DNA of 64,000 nt. It comes from Wolfiporia cocos (taxonomy: Eukaryota > Basidiomycota > Agaricomycetes > Polyporales > Phaeolaceae). This document shows positions 23,701 to 35,608 of this stretch, piece after piece. Positions within the stretch are counted from its first letter, which is position 1, and every line of letters starts with the position of its first letter. The translations under genes were made by a program, and so were the position numbers. The stretch covers positions 4,216,001 through 4,280,000 of the forward strand of contig JACCLO010000004.1 in assembly GCA_029448655.1 (NCBI GenBank), written 5' to 3'. The notes under the pieces are model-generated. The model made no database searches and was not told the origin of the DNA. It saw nothing but the letters and a program-made list of their open reading frames with translations.

Positions 23701-24211
23701 GGGGAATTGAGCACTGTGCCATACAGCAATCTATCGAAGGCACAGCGTACAGCTCTTGCCACCATCCTGTTCAAGTACGTGGCGTTGGTAGATTTTGCAA
23801 TGTCGTTGTTGACGTTCGCTTGCAGCTTGAGCTGCATTGGCCTTCGGGAAAATCTTGATCCTGAGGTCAGGATGTTGGTTTTCACACTGGTCCTGCAGGT
23901 GCGTTTTGCGCAGCATTCTCTTCTGCTGTGCGCTGATCAGGATACAGGCACTCCGAAACGAAACGACTGAGTCAGAGGCGGCATACCGCGCATTAGTGGC
24001 TCTTGGTAACCTTGTGAGCAAGCTAGAGACTTATGGCGTTCAATCAGCTCATTGATGCTTCATCATTCAGCTCTACCAAGCAAAGCAGCAGGGCCACAGT
24101 GTCGATGCCTCACAAGCCGACTCGATCAGGCAATCACTCACTGCCCTCCGGTCTGCATTCCCCGAGGATCGTATAAAGGATGTGTCTGGCGAAGTACTGC
24201 AGCTATTGTGA
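20747..24211 (+). CDS. DOA1: DOA1/UFD3/PLAA: WD40-PFU-PUL ubiquitin- and Cdc48-binding protein
   Basis: Cdc48/p97 cofactor for ubiquitin homeostasis. The start is MPYRLSATLPGHSSD. WD40 repeats follow, each recognisable (LVLSASRDMTAIVW, IISGSWDRTAKVW, ADNTIKLW, CSNDGEIRIWTMEG, IVSGGEDRTVRIW, VTGCSDGVVRVF). The PFU domain lies around 22140-22500 (FSWQKIGDVVDAVGSG, LYEGKEYDYVFDVDV, NPYSAAQRFLQNHDLP). A low-complexity linker holds three DPFTGASRY-type motifs, and the C-terminal PUL armadillo domain runs to the stop at 24211 (FCPGYSQDVALKQRFYVAMF, TILFNLSCIGLR). About a dozen introns interrupt it. The full domain order of the family is present. Confidence 0.93.
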
Positions 24212-24547
24212 TAGTCGCCGCGTTTCTATACTTGTGGGACCATTGGTCCTTTCTCGGGTTAGGCAAGTATTCACTCTGGCGGCACCATACCGGTCAAACG
24301 GATAGAGCTCTGGCTACGGACGCCAGGCTGGAGAGTCGTCATCTTCCGTACGAAATACAACATGTAAGCGGACCATGTTCAGTCTATACGTGTAGCCTTC
24401 TTTGTTTTCTTGTAATGCGTAGAGCTCAAGGGATCAGATGGACTTCTGCTGACGAAAGATGAGTGCTGTACACCTGCCAAACGGACGTGAGAGACAAAAT
24501 ATATCAAGCGCGGGTTAAGGTTACTTGAGTAGATCGTCTCGACATCG
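24212..24547. other. Gap between DOA1 and the histidine phosphatase
   Basis: 336 bp between two plus-strand genes with no supported coding frame. It probably contains the DOA1 3' UTR and the promoter of the next gene. Confidence 0.4.
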
Positions 24548-25333
24548 ATGGCCGTCGCGAGAGTGTACATCGTTCGCCATGGCGAGACGGCCGAGAACAG
24601 AGCCGGTATCATGCAAGGACAGCTCGATACCAAGTTGAACGCGGCCGGTATCGAACAGGCGCAGCTGGCTGCGACGGCGTTGGAGGTAGTGCCATTCCAG
24701 ATAGCCTACAGCAGCGATCTAGACAGGGCATTCAAAGTATACTACTGCTGCCAATATCTCGTAGAACGCATCGATTCTGACGAATTCGGCTCAACAGACT
24801 GCAGAGATAATATTGCAGAGCCACCCTGACGTCACGCTGGAGAAACAGGAGGCTCTTCGGGAGAGAGTACGTTATTCGTGAATTCTCTCTGACATGGCCG
24901 TCTTATGACCATCCGACACTGTCAGCATCTAGGCGATTGGCAAGGACAGATCGTCGCTACCCGCGGCTCAACCGCCCCAGCAAACGCGGAACCGCTAAGC
25001 GATTTTAGTCTGCGGGCTGCGCGGTGGTGGACGAACACGATCATACGATATGTCGAGGATCTAAAGGCGCGTGACCGAGCAGAAGAGCCAAGCCCAGCCT
25101 GTATTCTGGCCGTTTCCCATGGAGGCTACATTTCGAGGCTCGTAGCCAAGCTGCTTGAATCTGGCAGGATAAAGTGTGCAGAGGGAGCAACGGTCAACAC
25201 CAAGGTCTGGAATGCGTCGATCACGGTGATAGATGTGTACGAGGATGGTCAGGGCGTTCTGTTGAGTTATGCGGACACCACGCACCTCAACGTAGACTTT
25301 GTCAAGTCCGTTGCGGATTTGTACAGTGGCTAG
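24548..25333 (+). CDS. Histidine phosphatase (phosphoglycerate mutase-like) superfamily protein
   Basis: Exons 24548-24736, 24798-24866, 24926-25333 give 221 residues. The phosphate-accepting histidine lies in the N-terminal VYIVRHGETAENRAG motif. The second arginine/glutamate region is visible in IAYSSDLDRAFK and ALRERHLGDWQGQ, and the C-terminal catalytic histidine is in AVSHGGYISRL. This is the layout of the small TIGAR/fructose-2,6-bisphosphatase-like branch, but the substrate cannot be read from sequence. There is no signal peptide, so it is likely cytosolic. Confidence 0.88.
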
Positions 25334-25650
25334 AATCTCACTCGTAGATTACGATAGTTGCAGTAGCCTTCCGATTGTTAGAACGTGCGCACGCAGGAGA
25401 TAGACCTTATTATGGTGTAGGTGTAGATCCATAGATGTCTCTGGGGGAGCCACAACGCGACAATGTAGCCGCTAGACGTTGCTCCAGATCGTCGGCTAGA
25501 ATGATTCCTGCAATTCATTGACAAGCCCACGGACGTCAATACATGAGAATGTCCCATAGATTGGCATAACAAGTACAGATTCGCGAGAACATTACAAACA
25601 GTGGCACATCAATACACTCTTCTAGGATGTAAGGTCCTTCGACGGGCTAA
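25334..25650. other. Convergent 3' flanks
   Basis: 317 bp between the stop of the histidine phosphatase (plus) and the stop of the glyoxal-oxidase-like gene (minus). No gene is seen; this is probably UTR sequence. Confidence 0.4.
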
Positions 25651-28092
25651 TCACTCAGACGTGTCCTTGTGCTTCGATCCCTTCTTCTTCGACTTCTCGT
25701 ATTGGTCTACCTCGGTCTGGGTAAGAAGACTAATGACGTGATGGTAAGTTCTCCACAGCGGAACCTAAGCCAGCGAACGTACTTTTCGAGGGCTTCCGCA
25801 TCGAATGGTGGATCTGCACCATCGCCGACCATCATTTTAATACCTACACTGGGTACGTCGTTCACGACCACGTAGAGCCATCCAGGCCCTGGGGGATACA
25901 CGTTACCGTTGGGTGGACCGGTGATCGTCAGAGTACGTCGATCCTCGGACAGTGCTGCTGCAAGGTACACCAAACGAGAGTTTGCATGCACAGCATGTGT
26001 TACAAATCCCAGGTCCATGAGAGCGACTAAGCAACCAATTCTTGTTAATCCAGACACTGCTGAACGTTCATTGCTTACCTCGAACGTCCGGGCTGCCAGA
26101 GGAAGCGGGAATGTTCACATCGAGCTGTATGTTCTCACCGAAACCCAACATGGTGGGCAGACCGCTCGCAATGGTAGGTCTGTCTGCATTCATGTAAGGA
26201 GGGCTGAGCCATTCCACGCGGTACTCAGTTCCGTATTCCACCTCGCTCCGGTCTAGGTTCGGATTGCTGCCAGCAATCATGACTTGCCCACTCGGCGTGA
26301 GCGTCGCCACCGAATGGTACATCCTGGGGATGTCGCTCTCCGGCATAGCCGCAGTCGAGAACCGTTGTCCCAGCGGCGCATTGGGATCATACACGACTGG
26401 GGTCAGCACTGGATTGTCCGCGTTTGATGCGCCGACCTGGCCGATAACGTTCCCGTAGCCGGAGATGCCCGTCCCCGCGCCGTTGACGATAACGACGTTA
26501 CCAGTGGGCAGGAGGACCGCGTCGGGCATCGTGCGCGCCGCGGGCATCTGCTCGACCTGCCACCCCGCGGCGATCCCTTCTTCCGTGAGCAGCATGCGCG
26601 AGCACTGTGCGGACGTCGGGGCCTGCGACGAGATCTGGTACCCGGGCTGCATGTCGTCGATCGCGGAACCCCCGCAGATCAGGATCTCCGGCGCATAGTC
26701 GTTCTCTGGAGAGAGCGGGAGCAAGAGGGCAGTGCCCGCCATCGGGTACGTGACGCGCACGCCATTCGGGATGCGCGGGAGCCGGCGCTCGGTGTTAGTC
26801 TGCCAGTCGTAGATTACCGCGTCGCGGTTTGCAGCCATGAACACCGTGCCGTCGGGGAGCGAGAACGCGATCGGGAACAGGTTCGCGTTGAGCGTGTCCA
26901 CGAGGAACTGCAGGCGGATCGGGAGGCCGTTCGAGCCGTCGATGTTCTTTGGGGGCCAGTACTCAATAGTGGGGTTGTTTACGGTCGCGTTGTTGATCCA
27001 CCCGCCTTTGAACGAGCCGCCGATGATCATCGCGCTACCGTCTGATATTCGCAATGCCGTTGTGTACCACCGGGGACTGGCCATCCGTATGCGCGAATGA
27101 TTCTCGTAGAGTGTGCAGCCGTCCACGTCTTCTGAGTTACAGGGCTCAAAAATACGGATGGCTTGCAGCCCATCCAAGTCACCAAAGTCTGCAGCAGAGG
27201 TGTGATCTACAACGACTGGGTTTCCGCCAACATTGACAAGGGTTCCATTGCGCAGAAATGCTCCACCGGCACAGAAGGAGTTGGACTGCACTGCTAAAGG
27301 TGTCACCGCATGCGTCTTCAGGTTGTACAGAGCAGCCCAGGCAGGATGTCCGTCAATCGTCAGAGGATTGTGTTCGACCTTGTCAACAACAAGAGCATGC
27401 GAATCCGAGATAACAGCCAGCTGCATCGCCGAGACACCAGTGTTGCCTTTCTGGACGAGATTCCATTCAGAAGCAGGTTCAGACGCAGTGGCAAAGTCAA
27501 ACAGCGGCGGATAGTCCGACATGGGCTGGGCGTCGACATCCAGGCTCTGGACATGAGCAGTAAGCCGTGCTGAGGGCGGACCCATAGTTACAACCAGAGC
27601 GTCCACATCCATCAGCGTGCCCTTCGCGCCTTCCCTCTTTTTGCCTGTGTTCACGATCTTCATGGTATGCCTCCCTTGCGGCAAGTCATAGTTCCAGTAG
27701 ATCCGTTGCTGCTTCAGAGGCGCAGAGCTCCATGCGTCGACTTCTTGAATCCTTTTGCCATCGATGTACACCTGTGAGATGCCATGGCGCGTGTCCTGGT
27801 TGCCGAACCACTCGATCCCAGTCCCAGAGAACATGAAAGTCATCGAGGCACCTGCTTCCGACGTAGAGCGTAGCGTCTTATGCACGTATGCGGCCGAGAA
27901 CGAGTCTGTCCAGTGCCCAGAGTAATGCAGGAGCGGCGAGGACGAATCATAGCTTTTGGTACCGGGTGGCGAGTAGTACGGCGTGAATCTGTCTGGCCTG
28001 TTGGAGCCTGGCGTAACCACTCCGTTCCAAGCGCTATCGGCCCTTACGTATATTAGACACAGAAAGGCTAAGAGAAACGAGTGTGGGTGCAT
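25651..28092 (-). CDS. Glyoxal oxidase-like copper radical oxidase, secreted
   Basis: Extracellular copper-radical oxidase (AA5-type) expected to oxidise aldehydes and yield H2O2. Exons 28092-26079, 26026-25779, 25716-25651 give 775 residues. The start is the only ATG before the signal peptide (MHPHSFLLAFLCLIYVRA); the frame continues upstream to 28155 without an ATG. An N-terminal beta-rich module (about residues 25-180; MTFMFSGTGIEWFGNQD, QVYIDGKRIQEVD) precedes the oxidase. Candidate copper/radical residues: Cys in NSFCAGGAFL, Tyr in VTYPMAGTALLLP, Tyr-His in PRMYHSVATLTP, His in GFVTHAVHANSRLV. The C-terminus is Lys-rich (YEKSKKKGSKHK) after the DUF1929-type domain. Substrate is inferred from the family. 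Confidence 0.9.
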
Positions 28093-28432
28093 GGTATAGA
28101 CCAAGAAGCCAAAGTGGTGAAGTCCAAATTGAAGTTGGAATCGCCAGTTCAACAACGTCGTATGCGCGCCAATCGTCTGTTATGAGTGCTAGTTCTCAGA
28201 TCTGGAGATTCGCGTATCGACCTCACTAGTCCCGCAAACACCAGCCCATGTCTTGTTGCACAAGAACAACCACCCAAGCAACCTATATAACTGAGCAACC
28301 AACAATTTCCTGACAACCATAGCGCGAGGACCGCCGCATCCCAACTGTGGCGGAATGCCACTATGCCACCCAAGATAATGTAATAGCTACAAACGGCAAA
28401 CAGAGAAAAGCCTCAAGCATCGCGGCTTCTGC
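28093..28432. promoter_or_regulatory. Upstream region of the glyoxal-oxidase-like gene
   Basis: 340 bp between the stop of the F-box gene (28433, minus) and the ATG of the oxidase (28092, minus). The genes are in tandem, so this region should contain the oxidase promoter. A TATATAA-like sequence lies at about 28284-28290, roughly 190 bp upstream of the ATG. Confidence 0.35.
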
Positions 28433-30910
28433 TCACACCAACGGAGTCTCAAGTTCTTCAAAATCAAGGTATACCGTGGTCGCCTGACCCGGATGCATGA
28501 AGATCGAGTCCGGGTAGACCGTATAGTTGACGCCTTTCTGAGGCGTTTCTTCCGGATGTCTACAGTAGAAATCGTTAGCTCGACGGCACATTCGCAACGC
28601 GCATAGAAGATGTACTTGGCCAAGAAATGCTCTCTCATTTCCGGCCCGCGCAGCAGTTTGTCCCTGCAAAACCCGCATATCCACATACACAGCGCGTCGT
28701 CCTGCCCCTCCTCGTGCCGTTTGACCACCGCGGTGTCGCGCTCATTCAAGAGGAGCCAATCGGTCAAGTAGATATGGCTAGAGTGGCTATGTTTAACCTA
28801 GAACATACCATTGAGCATGTGAGTACGAGTGATACGAGCTATCGGGCAACTTACCGCAACTCGCCACGACATGACCGGGATTTCAGACTCTAAGATGCAG
28901 TGCCGACAAACCAACCTAGCGTCAAGTTCGTCCATCTCGCGTGCCGTTACCGTGTCCGGATCCTTTCCGCAGGTCCGTATAATCGACCTTACTCTCTGCG
29001 AGAGCTCCAGGGCAAAGATGATCCGCTCGCCCAGTCTCCACGGTCCGCGCTTACACGCAAGCGCCACAGCGTTCACCAGATCCGCCTCTTGCGTGCTAAT
29101 CGAGAAATTAAGGGGAGGACATGCGAACGCGCAATCATGGGAGAGAACCCTGGGATATCCGAGGGCCTGCGTGCAGTGGAAGCATCTGAACCATGTCGTC
29201 GCTAACTCCAAATGCGGGATGCCGGCGGTGTTTTTGGTAGTACTGGCAGGCATAATCGCCAAAAGCTGTTGGTTGCAGGATTGTCGCCACCGTTCGCACA
29301 GCTCCAGGAATCGTGGGCGGGTACGTAGAAATGTCTCGGCGACATCGTGCTCAGTCTCCAAGTCTCGTCTGAAAACCAGCTCTCTGATCTCGGGCATCAT
29401 GAAGAGATCCGCCGGGGTTGGGTTAATGTCTGTCAGAGAACATTCTTCCCGCACGAACTTGCGAAAGACGCTGCCGCCGTAGAGTAGACGCACGCACAAG
29501 GCGATACATCGATTCCTGGCTCGACGCTCATCTCGCGCTCTGTACATAATCTCGAGCAGTTCATCCTTGATATTTGCCCAAACTAACAGAACTTGTCAAT
29601 GCAAGGCGCGCCAGATCAACATAAGCCGCGTACCGCGAGCGGTGAGTGGCCTAGGTTGCCTCACCAGATGATGGCTCGAAAATTCGTGGAAAAGGGGTGA
29701 GCTCATCTCCATGAGCTCCTCTGAGAAGCCAAGTCGAATCAGCTCTTCTGTGATACTTAACGCCATATTTAGCGTAGCTTACAACGCTGACAGTCAGATA
29801 CATACGCTGTAAGCCGCTGAATGCGGATTGTCTCTCTGTCCACTGTACGCTGAAAAGTGAGCTCGCTATGCCAATCCTCAAGTTGTTGCGCGTGCTGCAT
29901 ATGTTCTCAGAGATGGTCAAACATCCAAGTAGTTACATGAACTCACCATTTCAACAGCTTTCACATTTTGGATATATTCCTCCTCTACCTGTTTCACTTT
30001 CTCATTGTCATGGATAATATCGTTGAGGCGTGCGGCAAGTTCCAAGATACGTATCTTCGGGAAGACCAGTTCTGATATGATCGCGATCAGCACAGCTAGG
30101 AACGCATGTTGGCTGATGGAGGCAACGCACTGTTCCTCACTTCTTCACAAGGTAGCATAGCACCAGGACGAATCGCCAGTTGTGGGAAAGTGAAGAACAC
30201 AGTCGAGAGATCCACGAAGCTGGCAGACGTCAACGAGGGAACACCGATTAAATGATCTTGACACACTGCTCAGGCAAGCATCTCTTGCAGCATCGCACAC
30301 GACATGTCCACATGACATTGTGCACTCTTGCCGTCAAGCAGAACTAGGAATGCTGTGAGGCTACATGACAGTGGCAGTGGGCATAGATCTTACATGGCAA
30401 TGCTGATCGAACAATAAATTTGCGTACTGAGGTTCGCTCAAGTCCGGTGGACAATCGGGAAGCCCCTCAATGTGAGAACGGGCCTGTCTCCACACGCAAC
30501 TCGCGGAGCGCCACATGAGAATCTCGCGCAGCGCTTTCGTTGTCCGCGCAAGATGGAGGATGTCCAAGGGATGCAGGTAGCTGAAGATCTTTTGCGAGCT
30601 TCACCCTCAGGTAACTGGTATCGATCAAATATATACATACTTCGAATATTACATCCAAGGGCATGTCAGGAAGTCTGCTCAACGAGCGCAACTTGCGAAG
30701 CCTGGGCTTCTTCGTAGCGCCCTGTGGTTTAGAGCTCGTCGTGTCCCCACAAGTGTCGTCCATTTTCCGACGCTTGTCTAACGGGATATTGACATCCTGC
30801 AAGATGTTTGAAACACGTTCCCCACTATTCTCGGACACGTTGTGGGCCCTTCCTGCTGCCAGACGAGCAGACCGGCGAGGTTGTGGCTGCTCTAGGGGTT
30901 TAGTTGCCAT
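28433..30910 (-). CDS. F-box protein, large, basidiomycete type
   Basis: Probable substrate receptor of an SCF ubiquitin ligase. Exon 1 (30910-30641) encodes a basic, nuclear-signal-like N-terminus (PRRSARLAAGR, KKPRLRKLRSLSRLP). The F-box spans the first intron: LPDMPLDVIFE joined to IFSYLHPLDILHLARTTKAL in exon 2 (30588-30394). Next come ASCVWRQARSHIEGLPDCPP and a cysteine-rich segment starting at 30343 (FCLTARVHNVMWTCRVRCCK). The body (29547-28800) has PRFLELCERWRQSC and further Cys/His pairs, and the gene ends ...FEELETPLV. The WxxxR...LPDCP pattern after the F-box is common in Agaricomycete F-box families. Middle exons between 29.6 and 30.3 kb are approximate. Confidence 0.8.
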
Positions 30911-31654
30911 GATTCAGAGACAGGCTGCAAATGTATAAAGAGAAATCGAGGAGGGGGGCGAATGTCCACGATTTCGCCCTCCCGATGGTGGCGGGGCTGG
31001 GGATAGTCGATGTAACGGACCCACGACCATCCCGGCCAATTAGAGGGCTACTACGCGCTCGTGACCGCGTGTGTGTCACGCGTAACACATCAGATCTACG
31101 ATTTTATTTCAAATCCGCTTCGATCGCTTCGATGGCCTTTGCCGCGTGCAAGTGCAAACCGGTTTTCCCGCCGAATCAAGCCATACAACTGCTCCTGATC
31201 TTGAGGGCCGCCTCAATCGTTACATAAAATACGAAAAAATGGCTGCGGCATTCGAAAGCGCTACCTCCAAGGTAATACTTGCTTCAGAGCAACTGCATCC
31301 GCGGGAGGAAGTCCACAGGAAATACTTGAATGGTCGAATGCTACATAATTCGACAAGGTCTCCTACGGAGACGAGCGCCATGGATAATGTTCCAAGATCG
31401 AGCATCTACATATCATAAAACATGTATATCCTTACGGCGGCGCTGCCAATATGTGGATTCGAGTTTGCATTTGTTCGCAATCCACATGTGTGGATATTGG
31501 CCAGTTTGTCCTCTGTTCGGCTATCAAGCAGCGAACAACGCTGACTATAACTCAGTAGTCCAATATCCGATAGTATGCGCAGTATGTATGTCAGCAGAAC
31601 GCTCCATATAAAAGAGATGAATAAGCAGGATACCGAAACCGTACAAGACAACGT
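30911..31654. other. Gap upstream of the F-box gene, nothing coding seen
   Basis: 744 bp between the F-box gene start (minus) and the PNO1 stop (minus). Short frames occur on both strands but none has recognisable sequence. It should include the F-box promoter and the PNO1 3' UTR. Confidence 0.4.
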
Positions 31655-32736
31655 CTACAGCGCCCTCTGCCTCATGCGGCTGCTAACCGTTCTGAGTCCG
31701 GCGTACACCTTGCCAGGTGGGGAGCCAAGGATAAGCGATACAATGGCATCGCGAGCAATTTTGATGTTTTGGAATGATCCCAGTATATGGATTTTTCTGG
31801 ATGTACAACATACCATGAGTCTTGCATCAAATGCCACGAAGAGATTATCAAACATACGTATCGGCAAGCACGATTCGAGTCCTGCTGGCATTCTCGATGG
31901 TGAACTTCGTCTTTCCATCTTGACCAGCAATGCGTCCTACGCAAAATGCATCGTCAGGATGTACGCCAGAAGCACGCGTGCTTGACACTCACCAATAGCT
32001 CGCGAAAGGTGGTCACCGTGCAGAGTTTTGACATCTTTGATTTCAAACGAGTCGAGATACAAGTCGTCCAACCTCAGTAGAGCAATCGCATCCTGTGCGT
32101 GCCGTGAGGACAAGCAGATATATGTATGCGACTGACGTACGTTCACATCGAAGCCCAGCGCGAACGACTTGACAAAGTCAGCACCTTTCTGGATGGCACC
32201 AATATCTTTGGTGTGTTTTGATGTCTTGTGTGGACCGTATGTCAACATCCCATATCATTCCAGGAAGAAACAGGTGTGCGTACCCGGAGATCCACACATC
32301 TCCTATGCACATTCATGCGTACTTGCAGCTGCAGCATCTCCGTCAACGGAGAGAAGATATTAACCCACTCCTTCTTGAGCGGCGTCATGCGGTGTGGGGG
32401 AATGGGTATACTCCGCGTCTCGGACTTAAGCGTGCTCTGCTGTGCGGAGGCAGGTAGAGGAGGGAAGGCGGGCGCGGTGGATCGGGCGGGCAAGGAGTCG
32501 GTTTCGGTATCAATCATCACCACGTCGTCGTCGGTTTTCTTCTTAGATGCTGGCTGCGATGTTGTCGGGATGGTCTCCGTGATGTCTGCGGGGGCGTCGG
32601 CCATGTCCACATCCTGGCCATTTTGCGCCGAAGGCTTTGCAGATGCAGCAGCATTGGCCTTGACCTTGGAACGGCTCTTCCGGCTCTTCTTTGGTGGCAC
32701 AATGGAAGTGCTGGCTTGCGCATCCACAGCGACCAT
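31655..32736 (-). CDS. PNO1: PNO1/DIM2, KH-domain 40S ribosome assembly factor
   Basis: RNA-binding factor of the pre-40S particle, partner of Nob1 in 20S rRNA cleavage. The first ATG is at 32736 (MVAVDAQASTSIVPPKK); the frame runs upstream only through a GTG. The N-terminus is low-complexity and basic. The conserved body follows: RMTPLKKEWVNIFSPLTEML, RTSKHTKDIGAIQKGADFVK, FALGFDVN, DLYLDSFEIKDVKTLHGDHL, and the KH region KIHILGSFQNIKIARDAIV, ending GKVYAGLRTVSSRMRQRAL. The last exon is 31796-31655. It is divergent from the DUF3835 gene, with 187 bp between the start codons. Confidence 0.94.
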
Positions 32737-32923
32737 CTTGGCTGAGGTTTGAAGCTTGAAGGACAAGCGGAGACGAGAATGCACGGAGGAAGATGTTGCT
32801 CAGGGAAATTGTGTTGCCGGCAAAGACCGATGCGGTTATAGATAGACGCCCGTAGATCCCTTGGGCGCCTATGCGCTTCGCCTCCTGCCTTTGATCGACG
32901 ATCCAGAGCTCGTCTTTTATGAC

Positions 32924-35454
32924 ATGATCATGGCCAGCTCATCGAGTGGTTCTACACAAAACCTTAGGGAGGGAAGAGCAGAAGGTAGATATATTTTTGT
33001 ACTGAGTACGTTTCTCTAAAAAAGTAGCAGCACTGCAGGCACTTCTCAATTCGATTTCCCCGGGAGATTCTTCGACTGGGTCGCCGTCGCAATTGACCTC
33101 TGAGCAGGTCAAGAAAATCTCTGACAGACTAGGGGAACTACTTGGCAACGGAGACCTAGCCGCGGATGTAGGCAACCAGAAACGCAACGAGAAGGGTGAG
33201 GTATGTTCGCGAATCTCTGGAAATACCCGGTGTTGCTCATCCGTGCTACTTGTGTCGCAAAGCTCCTCAATGAGGAAGGACTGCCTATTATTGATATTGT
33301 GGAGCCTGTGACCGATGAAAAGACGTCTCCGCAGCTGGCCAATGTATTTGATGACCCGGATCTGTTGCCTCTATGGGCCCTCTCTCCCGCTGAGAAGGCG
33401 CGGCGCCGTGCGGAGCGCGAACGCATACTCGACTTATTGGAGGCGGAAGAATCCCTTGAGCAGGAACGCGAGGAGGCTGCAGAGCGCGAACGCACGCGCG
33501 CCGATCTCGAGAAGCGCAAGGAGGCGGCGAAGGATGAGCTGGAAAGCCTGCGAAAGGCCAAGGAGCTGCAGAAGAAAATGGGGAAGGCGCTGCTGCGGAA
33601 CGTCATCGAGGCGAAGGAGCGCGAGGAGCAGGAGAACGCGAGGAGAGAGGAGCAGGAGAACGCGGAGCGAGAGGAGAGGAGGAAGCTCAAGCCGAAGAAG
33701 AGCGTGACGTTCGCGGAGCCACTTTCGGACGATGAGAAGCCGAAGAGCAAGCAGGAAGGCGGCTCTGGGGACGTCTCGCTAGCAAGACTGCAGCTGAGAG
33801 GCAAGAACACGTTGCTGACACAGGCGCAGATTGACAAACAGCCCATGAAGATGCATGTCGTTGAGCGTAATCCCGGTGGGCTGCGGTCACCTCCACCTCC
33901 GCCTAGTGGTCAGTTGGAGGACCATGATTCGGATGATGAGTCTGATCCCGGGTCGCCTATCCCGGCAGACTCTGACGAGGGCGACATAATACACTCTGAC
34001 CACTCCGACGACGATCATCTCGACCAGATAAGACCACCACCGTCGTCGGAATCGGAAGACGGTGGAGACGAGCGAATGAGTGATGACGGCGAACCCGTGG
34101 AGTGGCGCGAGGACGATTTCGACTTTGCTCAACATCAACGCGAGATTGCCCTTGCTTACTACGAGAAGCGAGCGACGATCGGTGCAGAGGTCGCTAGTGC
34201 GATGCGCGCACACAGTCATGAAGGTGAGCATGAATGGGATCAACCGGTGAGTTCATCCATCATGCCATCTTAAACGGGACCATAACGCTCGGTGTCTAGG
34301 AAGTACCGCTTGAGGCTACTCTTGCATCCGGTCCTCCTAAACCATCCATATCACGATTCAAGAGCGAGAGCGCCTCGTCTGGAATGTCTTCCAGCACGCT
34401 GGCATCACATTCACTCGGCCCGTCGGTGCTGCCCGCGTCCCAGTCATCGACCCTCAAGTCAGCCATCCGCATGGGTAAACTGCAGAACGGCCAGCTTTTT
34501 GGTGATGAGAGCGACGATGACGTCGAGGAAGAAGCCCGCAAGATTGTGGAGCTTCTTTCACAGGGCGAAGTGACGAACATCGGGCCCCAGCCTATCTCAA
34601 TCTCATCGCCACGCTCAACTGTACCGCAAGGCAACGCGCCTGTCGCCGCGAACTCGTCATCCGTACCCAGCCCTGCCGCGGCACAGACAGTCCAGCGGTC
34701 CCCTGCGCCGAGATCAAATATGAATGCAAATTCGGCGCACGAAGGTTCGAGCCACAGCACCAGCAGCGTGACGGCGGCCGCGCGCAAGGCTTCCAAGGTC
34801 TCAAAGTTCAAGCTGACGCTCGCGAAGGGGCCCGAAGGGCAGGTGCAGGGCGCAGGGTATTCGCCCAGCGTCGTATCCCCTGCTCTGGACACGCCGCAGT
34901 TCACGGTGGAGCGGTCTTCGCCCAAGCTGGCCTCCCCGGGACCCGGTACGCCCATCCCGGTCCCGACGCCGACCTCACCTCGCCCTCCAGCAGCCGGCGT
35001 TGTCGCTTCTGCAGCTGCATTATCATCCCCGGGATCGTCCGCACAGAGGCAGATGCCGAGCATGATTGTGGAGTCGCCCTCGTTCCGACCACCGACGGCG
35101 AGGGTCCCCCCGAGAGTCGTACCTGCGTCAGAGTCGAGCGCGCCGTCGACGCCGACGGCTGTAGGGTGGCCGGCTCCCCTCTCGCCCCAGTCTGCAGGTA
35201 ACGTCATTGAATCACCCTCGTTCCAGTCGGTGATCATCGACTCGCCGTCGTTCAACGACCCGACGTCCTTCTCGGCTCCTGCGCAGGCACAGGCGGGGAA
35301 CAGCAGTGCGCCGAACGACGCGGGACCTACGCGTCCGGCATTTGTTATGGCGGCAGAGGTTAAGGAGTCAAGTCCCGCCTCGCGGTCAAGTGCAACCAGC
35401 GGGTCTTCCGGCAGGGAAAAGAAGGTTTCTAGATTCCTTGCAGAGAGATTGTAG
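32924..35454 (+). CDS. DUF3835 protein (Bud27/URI C-terminal-like)
   Basis: Exons 32924-32984, 33028-33200, 33263-34246, 34300-35454 give 790 residues (788 from the better-placed ATG at 32930). Features in order: a short N-terminus with EQVKKISDRLGELLGNGD, a long charged coiled coil (about 33380-33700; LSPAEKARRRAERERILDL), KPKKSVTFAEPLSDDEK, an acidic Ser/Asp-rich stretch, then a Pro/Ser/Ala-rich tail. The tail has three ESPSF-type motifs (VESPSFRPP, IESPSFQSV, IDSPSFNDP) and ends REKKVSRFLAERL. These are the hallmarks of DUF3835, found at the C-terminus of Bud27/URI. A clear prefoldin-alpha domain is not seen at the N-terminus. Confidence 0.78.
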
Positions 35455-35500
35455 GACGGCATTTGGCGCTTGCATTTGTTGTTGTCATTCTTGCTCCCAA

Positions 35501-35524
35501 CACCATCACCATCACCATCATCAT
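35501..35524. repeat. CAT/CAC trinucleotide microsatellite
   Basis: About eight trinucleotide units (CACCATCACCATCACCATCA and onward) lie in the 3' flank of the DUF3835 gene. They are downstream of its stop, so they do not encode a His tract. Confidence 0.7.
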
Positions 35525-35608
35525 CTATTTATTCTTGAATTACGGTCGAAATGCATAGTACATCCGCGCCGGCAAATAAGTTGTTTCAAAGTGCCTCTCG
35601 GTACAGCA

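Noticed and set aside
28829..29482. 217-codon plus-strand frame
   Set aside because: Antisense to the F-box gene body, whose minus-strand reading has consistent cysteine-rich family sequence.
34296..35462. 388-codon minus-strand frame opposite the DUF3835 gene
   Set aside because: It is antisense to a G+C-rich, Pro/Ser/Ala-rich exon that carries the ESPSF and KVSRFLAER motifs on the plus strand.
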